A DNA stretch of 6,934 nucleotides from Actinomycetota bacterium (GTDB lineage Bacteria > Actinomycetota > Acidimicrobiia > Spongiisociales > ZC4RG35). Made by a program: the position numbers and the translations under genes. The stretch lies in assembly GCA_019347585.1 (NCBI GenBank), contig JAHWLC010000057.1:1-6934 (forward strand), in the 5' to 3' direction. Shown here one piece after another: positions 1 to 5,700 of this stretch; position 1 is the stretch's first letter, and every line of letters begins with the position of its first letter. The notes under the pieces are model-generated. The model saw only the letters and a list, made by a program, of their open reading frames with translations, made no database searches and was not told the DNA's origin.

Positions 1-538
1 TCACCACCCCCGCCAGCGCCGGCCCCACTGCCCGCCCCACGGTGAAGGTGGCGGAATTGAGGGCGATCGCCTCATCGAGATCGGCCGGTTCGACCAGCGC
101 CGGAATGAGGGCGTTCATGGCGGAGATGCCGAGGGCGAAGCCGAGCCCGATCACGCCGGCGGCGGCGAGCACCGGCCAGACGCCGGGCAGCCCTTCGACC
201 CCCTCCAGCCCGACCCAGATGGCCAGGCCCAGCGCCCCCGACGCCGAGATCCCTTGGGCGATCATGAGCAGCTTGCGGCGGTCGCGGCGGTCGGCGAGCG
301 ATCCCGACCAGGGGGCCAGGGCCAGGGTGGCCAGGAACTGGAGGACGCTGACCATTCCCACCAGGGTGTTGGATCCGGTGATCTGGAACACGACGATCCC
401 CGCGGCCACGTTCTGGAACCAGTTGCCCACGTTGGACACGAAGTTGGTCGCCAGATAGGGCCCGAACCGGCGGTCGGTCAGCAGTTCGGTCGATGTCCGG
501 GAGATGGTCACGGGAGCGGACAAGGTAACCGCCCGCAT
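1..538 (-). CDS. MFS transporter, N-terminal part (C-terminus beyond window)
   Basis: This is the first 179 codons of a major facilitator superfamily permease in the inner membrane, read on the minus strand and running off the window at base 1. After a short cytoplasmic N-terminus, hydrophobic segments appear at about residues 28-52, 57-77, 92-112, 120-145 and onward from 162. The MFS loop 2-3 signature is clear at residues 79-91 (GSLADRRDRRKLL). The run NALIPALVEPADLDEAIALNS followed by GRAVGPALAG is typical of the EntS/MFS_3 exporter group, so export of a small molecule such as a siderophore or drug is likely; the substrate is unknown. The start chosen is ATG at 538; GTG at 511 (residue 10) is equally possible, and neither has a good Shine-Dalgarno sequence. 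It diverges from the dehydrogenase with under 50 bases between them. The family call is firm, the substrate is not. Confidence 0.85.
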   Translation of the reverse strand, partial: MRAVTLSAPVTISRTSTELLTDRRFGPYLATNFVSNVGNWFQNVAAGIVVFQITGSNTLVGMVSVLQFLATLALAPWSGSLADRRDRRKLLMIAQGISASGALGLAIWVGLEGVEGLPGVWPVLAAAGVIGLGFALGISAMNALIPALVEPADLDEAIALNSATFTVGRAVGPALAGVV

Positions 539-573
539 CCCGGTGTCGGACCAGATACAGCTACTGCCACGCT

Positions 574-588
574 TAGGGTGTGGCCGTG
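574..588 (+). promoter_or_regulatory. -10 box for a leaderless dehydrogenase transcript
   Basis: TAGGGT at 574-579 fits the actinobacterial TANNNT -10 pattern. Six bases later an in-frame GTG begins at 586, where transcription would be expected to start. No Shine-Dalgarno sequence precedes either possible GTG (580 or 586), and no good -35 is seen. A leaderless start is inferred. Confidence 0.45.
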
Positions 589-1308
589 CCCGATCTGGTC
601 TTCGTCACCGGCGCATCCCGAGGTCTCGGCTTGGCCATCGCCGAAGCCGTGCCGTTCCCGGCCCGGGTGGTCGACGTCAGCCGCACCGGCCCCCCCGAAG
701 ACAGTGGAATCGACCACCTTCCAGCCGACCTCTCGGACCCCGCATCCTGGCGGAAGGTCGCCCACGGAATGCAGGAGATCACCGACGACGCCGACCCGCA
801 GCGTCTGATACTGATCCACGCCGCCGGGACCCTCTCCCCGATGGGGTTCGCCGGGGAGGTCGATCTGGATGCCTACACCCACAATGTGCTCCTCAACAGC
901 GCCGCCGGCCAGGTGCTGGGGCATGCATTCCTCGCCGTGGCGGCGCCCCGACCGGGAGAGCGGGTGATGGTCATGATCTCGTCGGGCGCGGCCTCGAGCG
1001 TCTACCCGGGATGGACTGCCTACGGGGCGGGGAAGGCTGCCCTCGATCAGTGGGTCCGGAACGCGGGCGAGGAGCAGCGACGACGGGGGGCGGTCGTGGT
1101 GGCCGCGATCGCACCGGGCGTGATCGACACCTCGATGCAGGAAGAGATCAGATCGACCCCAGCCGAGGACTTCCCGGACGTGGACCGGTTTCGCCGGCTC
1201 CACGAGGAAGGCGACCTGATCGCGCCTGAGGTGGCGGCCCGCCGGTTCTGGGAGGCGCTGGAAGACGGCCTCACCCCGGGTTCGGTGATCGACCTGCGCC
1301 ACCGCTGA
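586..1308 (+). CDS. short-chain dehydrogenase/reductase (SDR), benzil/sepiapterin-reductase-like
   Basis: A classical SDR oxidoreductase of about 240 residues, the usual single-domain length. Numbered from GTG 580, the Rossmann nucleotide-binding motif TGASRGLG is at residues 10-17. The mid-domain motif is HAAG (a variant of NNAG) near residue 84. A catalytic serine lies in MISSGAAS near 133, and the catalytic Tyr/Lys pair is in YGAGK near 147-151. APGVIDTSM near 178 is the cofactor loop. The HAAG followed by TLSPMG and the overall shape resemble YueD-type benzil reductases and sepiapterin reductases, so NADPH-dependent reduction of a carbonyl compound is likely; the substrate is unknown. I chose GTG 586 because it sits six bases after a -10 box; GTG 580 would add two residues (Met-Ala). 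It converges on the ferritin-like gene with 45 bases between stops, and no clear terminator is seen there. Confidence 0.88.
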   Translation: MPDLVFVTGASRGLGLAIAEAVPFPARVVDVSRTGPPEDSGIDHLPADLSDPASWRKVAHGMQEITDDADPQRLILIHAAGTLSPMGFAGEVDLDAYTHNVLLNSAAGQVLGHAFLAVAAPRPGERVMVMISSGAASSVYPGWTAYGAGKAALDQWVRNAGEEQRRRGAVVVAAIAPGVIDTSMQEEIRSTPAEDFPDVDRFRRLHEEGDLIAPEVAARRFWEALEDGLTPGSVIDLRHR

Positions 1309-1353
1309 CCCGGCATCACACGGCCCAAATCACCGAGATTCCCGGATCCGGCG

Positions 1354-1947
1354 CTACTTGTAGTCGTCTCGCTGGTGTTCGGCGCGTGCCGCCCCGATTT
1401 GGGTCTTCACGTTCTTCTCCTCCTCGGGCGGCGGCATCACCGCTTCCATGCCCAGGAAGTCGATCCAGAGCTCCCGCGCCCAACCCTGAGTGTGGAAGAG
1501 ATGATGGGCCTCTTCCTCTCCGACCTGGTCGTACGCCTTCTGCAACTCGGAAGAGAGGGCGCCAGAGGTCTTTTCGACGCAGCGAGCGAGCAGCTCCCAG
1601 TTCTGGTGGTCCTTGGTCTCGGCTTCCACCACCGACTCCGCGGCGACGAGCTGAGCCGCCTCGGGCCCGGCGTCCGCCAGGGCCATCTCCATGGCCGTGA
1701 CCAGTCCTTCGGCCTTGTGCCTCACCACCTTGCGACCCGGGCTCTCGGCCGAGATGTCGAGATCGGCAGCCTCGAAGATCCGCTTCAGGATCTCCTGATG
1801 CTCCCTGGTCTCGTCCAGGTACTTCTGCCACTCCTTCCGCAGATCCTCGTTCCGGGCGCACTCGAGCGCCTTCAGATAGACCTGCTCGCCACCGAGCTCG
1901 GTCTCGATAGCCTGGTAGAGCAGCTCGTCGAAATGATCACGCTTCAC
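1354..1947 (-). CDS. ferritin-like four-helix protein, putative di-iron
   Basis: A 197-residue, mostly helical protein with the residue pattern of a ferritin/rubrerythrin-like four-helix bundle. Candidate metal ligands lie one set per helix: E17/E21 in helix A (TELGGEQVY), E46 and H50 in helix B (ETREH), E104/E108 with H114 in helix C (AESVVEAETKDH), and E145/E146 with H148/H149 in helix D (EEEAHH). A conserved-looking C-terminal stretch (GWARELWIDFLGMEAVMPPP) and a charged tail follow. Members of this superfamily oxidise or store iron or detoxify peroxide; the exact role here is unknown. The start is GTG at 1947, because an excellent Shine-Dalgarno sequence (AAGGAGGT, 1962-1955) sits seven bases upstream. 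A longer reading frame back to 2049 would put the promoter and ribosome site inside the gene and is rejected. A general-stress-type promoter lies just upstream. Confidence 0.82.
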   Translation of the reverse strand: MKRDHFDELLYQAIETELGGEQVYLKALECARNEDLRKEWQKYLDETREHQEILKRIFEAADLDISAESPGRKVVRHKAEGLVTAMEMALADAGPEAAQLVAAESVVEAETKDHQNWELLARCVEKTSGALSSELQKAYDQVGEEEAHHLFHTQGWARELWIDFLGMEAVMPPPEEEKNVKTQIGAARAEHQRDDYK

Positions 1948-1954
1948 TGTGGGG

Positions 1955-1962
1955 ACCTCCTT
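1955..1962 (-). promoter_or_regulatory. ribosome binding site that fixes the ferritin-like start
   Basis: Read on the minus strand this is AAGGAGGT, a near-perfect Shine-Dalgarno sequence, seven bases before GTG 1947. It decides in favour of the 197-residue product over a 231-residue one. Confidence 0.85.
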
Positions 1963-1984
1963 GTGCCCTGATTTGCGGGCCCAG

Positions 1985-2011
1985 ATACCCAGGAGGTGTC
2001 GAACGAAAACC
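1985..2011 (-). promoter_or_regulatory. SigF/SigB-type stress promoter of the ferritin-like gene
   Basis: On the minus strand GGTTT (2011-2007) is followed after 16 bases by GGGTAT (1990-1985). This matches the actinobacterial SigF consensus as I recall it (GGTTT-N15-17-GGGTA) and resembles SigB-type promoters generally. Transcription would start near 1978, giving a leader of about 30 bases that holds the strong ribosome site. The match is seen directly; use by a stress sigma factor is inferred. Confidence 0.6.
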
Positions 2012-2143
2012 GGCCGGGCCGAGGAGCGCGGCCGGGAGGAATCTCGCATCGGACGAACGAACCGGTCTGAGTCCCGTCACCGGCGGCATCTAGCAGTTCA
2101 AGGCAGCGCTTCCGACTGCCGAAAAGACCTTTCGGAGGTGCGC

Positions 2144-3004
2144 TTGCGATTCAAGGGACAGCTTTTGGTGCCCAGTGAGCCCGGTCCTGGCCTGCGAGTC
2201 GACCTCGAGGTCGCCGGCCACCATCTCGCTGTGGAATCGGAGGGCGGCGACCTGGGAGCTTGGCCCCTGCAAGCGGTGAAGGTTCGTCGTCTCGAAGGTG
2301 ACACTTTCGCCATGACCGTGGCCGGCGAGGACCTCCACTTCATCGCAGACGACACCATCTCCTTCGCCTACTCGGGCATGCCTGCGATCGAGCGGGTGTC
2401 GGGGTCCTCGCCATCCCGCTCCCGGATCCGCGACTTCCTGGGCAGGCTGGGGTCGGGCTCCACATCCTCACCACCGTCATCTCCTGTCGCCCGTGTTGCC
2501 GAGGAGGACCTTCCGCCGGCCGAGCCTGCGGTTCACGAGATCGTGGTCGGCGACCCCGATGAGGAGGTGATCGACGTGAACGCCCTCGCCGTCGAAGAGG
2601 CGCACCGGCCGACACCGATCGCCCCGGCGCCGACACCACCGCCACCCGCTCCTTTCCCCGCAGCCTCGGAAGCCGGCGACGACACCCAGCCCTCCTGCCC
2701 CGGGGTGACCGCCGAAGGCCAGCCGTGCCGGTCCCCGATCCTCGCCTCCTCGGGTTACTGCTACTCCCACGACCCGGAGCGCTCGGTGGAGGACGGGTAT
2801 CGCAAGGCACAGGAGGCGCGGGCTCGCCTGAGGCGGAAGGGCACCGCACGGCTCACCAAGGTGTATTCCCGTCTGGAGGCGGCGATGCGCCAGGTGGAAC
2901 GGGGGGAGCTTGAGCCGGAGGTCGCGGTGGCCATGGCCCAATTGGCCCGGACCATGTGCGCCATCCTCGATCTCGACGAACAACCGCCCGAAACCGATCG
3001 ATGA
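2144..3004 (+). CDS. beta-domain / Pro-rich linker / Cys3His zinc-knuckle-like protein, function unknown
   Basis: A 286-residue protein with a mosaic layout. Residues 1-85 look beta-rich (alternating hydrophobic pattern, LRVDLEVAGHHLAVES and FAMTVAGEDLHFIADD), resembling small PH-like domains of actinobacteria. Residues 86-183 form a disordered acidic, Pro/Ala-rich linker containing a run of prolines (PTPPPPAP). Residues 185-209 carry C185-X9-C195-X10-C206-X2-H209, a probable zinc site of the form CxxxTxxGxPC...YCxxHDP. This form occurs in DUF5763-like proteins of bacteria and phages. Residues 212-280 are helical and basic at first (QEARARLRRK), then acidic, compatible with nucleic-acid binding or oligomerisation. 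The start chosen is TTG 2144, five bases after GGAGG (2134-2138); the reading frame is open back to 1949, but that stretch crosses the neighbour's promoter and looks non-coding. No operon partner is seen. The gene is very likely real; its function is unknown. Confidence 0.75.
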   Translation: MRFKGQLLVPSEPGPGLRVDLEVAGHHLAVESEGGDLGAWPLQAVKVRRLEGDTFAMTVAGEDLHFIADDTISFAYSGMPAIERVSGSSPSRSRIRDFLGRLGSGSTSSPPSSPVARVAEEDLPPAEPAVHEIVVGDPDEEVIDVNALAVEEAHRPTPIAPAPTPPPPAPFPAASEAGDDTQPSCPGVTAEGQPCRSPILASSGYCYSHDPERSVEDGYRKAQEARARLRRKGTARLTKVYSRLEAAMRQVERGELEPEVAVAMAQLARTMCAILDLDEQPPETDR

Positions 3005-3049
3005 GCCGGTGAGGGAAGGTCGCCCCGGGGCCGGCGGTATAGCTCAAAC

Positions 3050-3068
3050 TCTCAAGTTCACCTGAACT
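3050..3068 (+). promoter_or_regulatory. SoxR-box-like operator upstream of soxR
   Basis: CTCAAGTT at 3051-3058 equals the left half of the enterobacterial SoxR box, and a degenerate right half (ACCTGAAC) follows. By eye 13 of 18 positions match the soxS operator. Bases 3055-3068 also form a palindrome, AGTTCA-CC-TGAACT. Further CTCAAAC copies lie at 3043 and 3067. The site overlaps the predicted -35 of soxR, so autoregulation is the natural inference. Confidence 0.5.
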
Positions 3069-3091
3069 CAAACACCGCCATCACCTATCGT
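3062..3091 (+). promoter_or_regulatory. soxR promoter, probably leaderless
   Basis: CTGAAC (3062-3067) and TATCGT (3086-3091) are separated by 18 bases and fit a -35/-10 pair with a TANNNT -10. The ATG at 3099 begins seven bases after the -10, so the message probably starts at the A of the start codon. No Shine-Dalgarno sequence is present, which agrees. Confidence 0.5.
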
Positions 3092-3098
3092 GTCGGCT

Positions 3099-3536
3099 AT
3101 GGGATCCCATCTGACCATCGGCGGGTTGGCCGCCCGCACCGGCGTTGCCACCTCGGCGCTGCGTTTCTACGAGAGCCAGGGCCTGATCCACGCCGAGCGG
3201 GCCGAGTCGGGCCATCGCCGATATCCCCATGCAGTGATTCGGCGAGTCTCCTTCATCAAGATCGCCCAGGAAGTCGGGCTCACTCTTCAGGAGATAGCAG
3301 AGGCCATGTCCTCCCTCCCCGACAACCGCACCCCCGATCAGGAGGACTGGGCAAGGCTGTCTGCGTCTTGGCGTCCCCGTCTCGACGACCAGATCGCCAT
3401 GCTGCAGCGTCTGCGCGATCGGCTCGACGGCTGCATCGGGTGCGGATGCCTGTCCCTCAAGAAGTGCGCCATCCTGAACCCGGGCGACATCGCCGGGGAG
3501 CGGGGCCCGGGCCCCCGTTACATCCTCGAAGGCTGA
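3099..3536 (+). CDS. soxR: redox-sensitive transcriptional regulator SoxR
   Basis: A MerR-family regulator of 145 residues that senses redox-active compounds through a [2Fe-2S] cluster. The N-terminal winged-helix domain shows LTIGGLAARTGVATSALRFYES, GLI and GHRRYPHAVIRRV (about residues 5-50). A dimerisation helix follows, containing the SASWR segment with the Trp conserved in SoxR (residue 91). The cluster motif CIGCGCLSLKKC gives cysteines at 112, 115, 117 and 123, the exact CX2CXCX5C spacing of SoxR, and the NPGD segment after it also matches. The family remodels promoters with long spacers when the cluster is oxidised. In actinobacteria SoxR typically controls efflux pumps and oxidoreductases rather than soxS. 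The start is ATG 3099, placed by the -10 box; GTG 3090 would add three residues but lies within the -10. The stop is 3 bases from the stop of the convergent EamA exporter. Identity is firm; targets are unknown. Confidence 0.95.
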   Translation: MGSHLTIGGLAARTGVATSALRFYESQGLIHAERAESGHRRYPHAVIRRVSFIKIAQEVGLTLQEIAEAMSSLPDNRTPDQEDWARLSASWRPRLDDQIAMLQRLRDRLDGCIGCGCLSLKKCAILNPGDIAGERGPGPRYILEG

Positions 3537-3539
3537 CGC

Positions 3540-4472
3540 TCAGCGCGCGGCTGTCCGCTCCTTTCGCGAGGTGAGCCAGGCGCCGATGATCACCAGCAAA
3601 GTCCCGAACAACGCGATCGGAGCGACGGTCTCGCCCCGGAGTGCCACGCCAAGGATGATCGCCACCACGGGAACCAGATAGATCGGCACCGACCCGCGAG
3701 TCCCACCGACCCGGCCCACGAGGTTGGCCATCATGATGAAGGCGAGGCCGGTGCTGAGCACCCCCAGAGGCACCATGGCGAGCACCGGCGCCGGAGCCCA
3801 TCCCGACCCGGGAAGATGGGCCAGCCCGAATGGGACCACGATGACGAGCGCGGCGAGCTGAGCCCGGAGCAGAACGGGAAGGGCCCCGTAGCGCTGCTGG
3901 AGGGGAACGGCGAGATTGGCAGCCAGCCCGTAGAGAATGATGGCCACGATCACGAGCCCGGCCCCGAGCGCGGTCGAGCGCGCCGAGCTCAGCTCGGGCC
4001 AGGAAACGGCGACCACTCCGACGACCCCGACGGCCAGACCGAGGACCTGGGCCCGCCCGGGCCACCTCCGCAACAACAGAGTGGCCCAACCCGCGGCCGT
4101 CAGTGGCATTGCTCCGTTGAGCATCCCGGCCACGGAGGAGTCGATCCACTGCTGTGCGATGGGGAAAAGCGACAGCGGGATCCCCACCCAGATCAGGCCG
4201 AGGAAGGCGATTCGGGGAAGATCGGCCCGATCCACCCCCCTGCGCGCCTGGGCGAAGATGCCGAGGGCAGCGACACCCAGTAAGACCCGAACCATGACGA
4301 TCACTCCGGGCCGCAGTGACTCCAGACCGATCTCCATCCAAAGAAAAGAAGATCCCCAGATCGCCGCGATCCCGGTGAGCAGGCCCCACTCCTGGACACT
4401 GAATGCTTCGGCGTGGGTCCCCTCGGCCGAGCTGAGGATGCGGGGCTGGGAGCCCTTTGTGGGCGCGCTCAT
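3540..4472 (-). CDS. EamA/DMT-superfamily permease
   Basis: A 310-residue integral membrane protein of the drug/metabolite transporter superfamily, with two EamA repeats and about ten predicted membrane helices. After a 26-residue cytoplasmic N-terminus the first repeat begins with WGLLTGIAAIWGSSFLWMEIGL, the typical EamA opening. It continues through the PLSLFPIAQQWIDSSVAGMLNGAMPL segment, a hallmark of the family. The second repeat runs from about residue 150 (GAGLVIVAIILYGLAANLAV) to the end. The short basic C-terminus (SRKERTAAR) is cytoplasmic. The family exports amino acids, metabolites or drugs; the substrate cannot be read here. The start is ATG 4472; GTG 4475 is directly adjacent. 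AGGGAG just upstream is a weak, closely spaced ribosome site. Its 3' end nearly touches soxR, and its promoter region holds a palindrome with SoxR-box arms, so SoxR control is a plausible inference. Confidence 0.9.
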   Translation of the reverse strand: MSAPTKGSQPRILSSAEGTHAEAFSVQEWGLLTGIAAIWGSSFLWMEIGLESLRPGVIVMVRVLLGVAALGIFAQARRGVDRADLPRIAFLGLIWVGIPLSLFPIAQQWIDSSVAGMLNGAMPLTAAGWATLLLRRWPGRAQVLGLAVGVVGVVAVSWPELSSARSTALGAGLVIVAIILYGLAANLAVPLQQRYGALPVLLRAQLAALVIVVPFGLAHLPGSGWAPAPVLAMVPLGVLSTGLAFIMMANLVGRVGGTRGSVPIYLVPVVAIILGVALRGETVAPIALFGTLLVIIGAWLTSRKERTAAR

Positions 4473-4536
4473 CACTCCCTAGGAACCCCAAATCGGTTCG
4501 GTATGTTGCATCGAATTCCATTACCCGGTCGGGTCA

Positions 4537-4560
4537 GCCGCTCAACCGATATTGAGCGGC
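4537..4560. promoter_or_regulatory. perfect 9-bp inverted repeat with SoxR-box-like arms
   Basis: GCCGCTCAA (4537-4545), a 6-base centre CCGATA and TTGAGCGGC (4552-4560) form a perfect dyad between two divergent genes. Its inner part CTCAA-N6-TTGAG has the arms and spacing of the SoxR box, but the centre differs from GTTAAC. Outward-facing TTGAGC hexamers on both strands could also act as -35 elements: plus, with TACAAG at 4576 after 18 bases; minus, with TAATGG after 16 bases. A weaker dyad, ACCCG-GT-CGGGT, lies just beside it at 4523-4534. It is a probable operator; the regulator is uncertain. Confidence 0.5.
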
Positions 4561-4593
4561 GAGGATCCACGGTTGTACAAGAGAGGGAAGCCC

Positions 4594-5022
4594 TTGAGAA
4601 CAAGAGTCCTGACCGCATTGGTCCTGTTCGCCATCGTCACCGTCGAGTTCGGCGGCTGGTCGCTGCTGGGTCTGCTCACCGGCGAGGACGGCCTCACCCC
4701 CTTCCAGGAGCAGTTCTTCCGCGCCGGCCACGGTCATGCCGGCGTCCTGCTGATCCTGGCACTCGCCTTCCTGGTCATCGCGGAGAGGGCCTCGATGAGC
4801 GAGAGATCTCAGTTCTGGCTGGGGATCACCTTCCTCGCCGGAGTCTTGTTCCAATCCGGCGGGTTCTTCCTCCATCTGCTCCTCGGCGAGGAGGGGGCGG
4901 CGTCGGCGGGAACCTGGGTCACCCGGGGAGGAGCCGTCCTGCTCGCTATCGCCTTGGTGAGTCTTGGCATGGGTGTCCTGCGCGACGCCCGCCGGGGTGC
5001 GGCTCTCCAGACAGACACTTGA
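4594..5022 (+). CDS. small four-helix integral membrane protein, function unknown
   Basis: A 142-residue hydrophobic protein with about four membrane helices, near residues 5-26, 47-65, 75-95 and 110-128. The segment FFRAGHGHAGVL (near residues 40-51), with two closely spaced histidines at the start of helix 2, is the most distinctive part. I recall similar GHxHAGV segments in uncharacterised actinobacterial membrane proteins, but I cannot name a function. An His-rich turn facing the membrane could bind metal or haem; that is speculation. The short acidic loop TGEDGLTPFQEQ lies between helices 1 and 2. The start chosen is TTG 4594, seven bases after GAGAGG (4581-4586). TTG 4573 (preceded by GAGG) would add seven residues. 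The frame also opens at TTG 4552, but that lies inside the palindrome. It is transcribed away from the EamA exporter and seems to be a single-gene unit ended by the hairpin at its stop codon. Confidence 0.75.
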   Translation: MRTRVLTALVLFAIVTVEFGGWSLLGLLTGEDGLTPFQEQFFRAGHGHAGVLLILALAFLVIAERASMSERSQFWLGITFLAGVLFQSGGFFLHLLLGEEGAASAGTWVTRGGAVLLAIALVSLGMGVLRDARRGAALQTDT

Positions 5023-5048
5023 GCTAAGGGAGGGACCCCCTTAGTCTC
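5021..5048 (+). terminator. hairpin at the end of the membrane protein gene
   Basis: CTAAGGG (5024-5030) and CCCTTAG (5038-5044) form a perfect 7-bp stem with a 7-base loop, extendable by GAG/CTC across a one-base bulge. It starts inside the stop codon. There is no strong T-run, so it is a weak or Rho-assisted terminator at best. Confidence 0.45.
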
Positions 5049-5145
5049 AGCATCCTTCCATACCGGCGTCGACGACGCACCCGTGATCGTATGAACTCAT
5101 CCAACCATTGGTCAACGCGCTCACCCCACAACAAAGGTTCGCTGC

Positions 5146-5700
5146 TTGGCCTTTGGTGAAGAGGCCTTCGAGAGCGTCCTCGAGGCGTGCAAGGCCGGCG
5201 CCGAGTGGGCATGGGCCGCGGTGTACCGCGACCTGGCCGGCCCGGTCACCGGCTATCTGGCCAGCCGGGGCTCCGCCGAGCCGGAGGACACCACCAGCGA
5301 GGTCTTCTTGAAGGTGGCCCGCAATGTCAGCAACTTCACCGGCGATGAGAGCTCCTTCCGCTCCTGGGTCTTCGTGATCGCCCATCGCACGCTGCTCGAC
5401 GAGCGCCGCAACCGCGGGCGCAGACCCTCCACAGCCGAGTTCCGCGCCGAGACCGCAGCGGAAGGGGGCAACGTGGAGAGCGAGGCAATGGATCAACTGG
5501 TCACCGATGAGCTGCAGGCTGCCTTCGACCAGTTGACCGAGAGCCAGCGAGACGTTCTCGCCCTGCGCATGATCGCCGGTCTCACCGTCGAGCAGACGGC
5601 CCAGGTGCTGGGGAAGAGAGAAGGCGCGGTCAAGGCCCTGCAACGCCGGGCCCTTGCCGCCCTCAAACAGATAATCGACCTGGAGGGCGTAACCCTATGA
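5146..5700 (+). CDS. ECF-family RNA polymerase sigma factor
   Basis: A 184-residue extracytoplasmic-function sigma factor with only the sigma2 and sigma4 domains, the normal length. Region 2 spans about residues 10-88. It contains VYRDLAGPVTGYLASR, the EDTTSEVFLKVARN segment that contacts core polymerase, and FRSWVFVIAHRTLLDERRNRGRRP, which recognises and melts the -10. An acidic linker (residues 89-116) follows. Region 4 (about 117-178) contains FDQLTESQRDVLALRMIAGLTVEQTAQVLGKREGAVKALQRRALAALK, a helix-turn-helix for the -35. The start is TTG 5146, with AAAGG nine to thirteen bases upstream; no better start exists in frame. The last bases (ATGA) overlap the start of the next gene, a layout typical of a sigma factor and its antagonist made in fixed ratio. 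I could not find a convincing ECF-type autoregulated promoter upstream. Confidence 0.93.
   Translation: MAFGEEAFESVLEACKAGAEWAWAAVYRDLAGPVTGYLASRGSAEPEDTTSEVFLKVARNVSNFTGDESSFRSWVFVIAHRTLLDERRNRGRRPSTAEFRAETAAEGGNVESEAMDQLVTDELQAAFDQLTESQRDVLALRMIAGLTVEQTAQVLGKREGAVKALQRRALAALKQIIDLEGVTL

Noticed and set aside
42..458. Plus-strand open frame over the MFS gene
   Set aside because: The opposite strand reads as a clear MFS transporter with the loop 2-3 motif; the plus frame is rich in Ala, Pro, Ser and Arg with no recognisable feature.
508..1302. Long minus-strand open frame opposite the dehydrogenase
   Set aside because: The plus strand carries all SDR motifs in order; the minus frame is a high-GC shadow.
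1375..1971. Plus-strand open frame opposite the ferritin-like gene
   Set aside because: The minus strand has a perfect ribosome site and ferritin-like residue pattern; the plus frame lacks any of these.
1949..2143. N-terminal extension of the zinc-knuckle protein back to 1949
   Set aside because: The added 65 residues are Arg/Ser-rich and cross the neighbour's promoter; GGAGG before TTG 2144 gives a better start.
3099..3536. MerR-family metal sensor (CueR, ZntR or similar) instead of SoxR
   Set aside because: The four-cysteine CX2CXCX5C motif and the following NPGD segment are specific to SoxR.
5069..5095. Possible promoter TCGACG / TATGAA ahead of the ECF sigma gene
   Set aside because: The 15-base spacing is short and neither hexamer is convincing; no ECF-type AAC/CGTC pair was found either.
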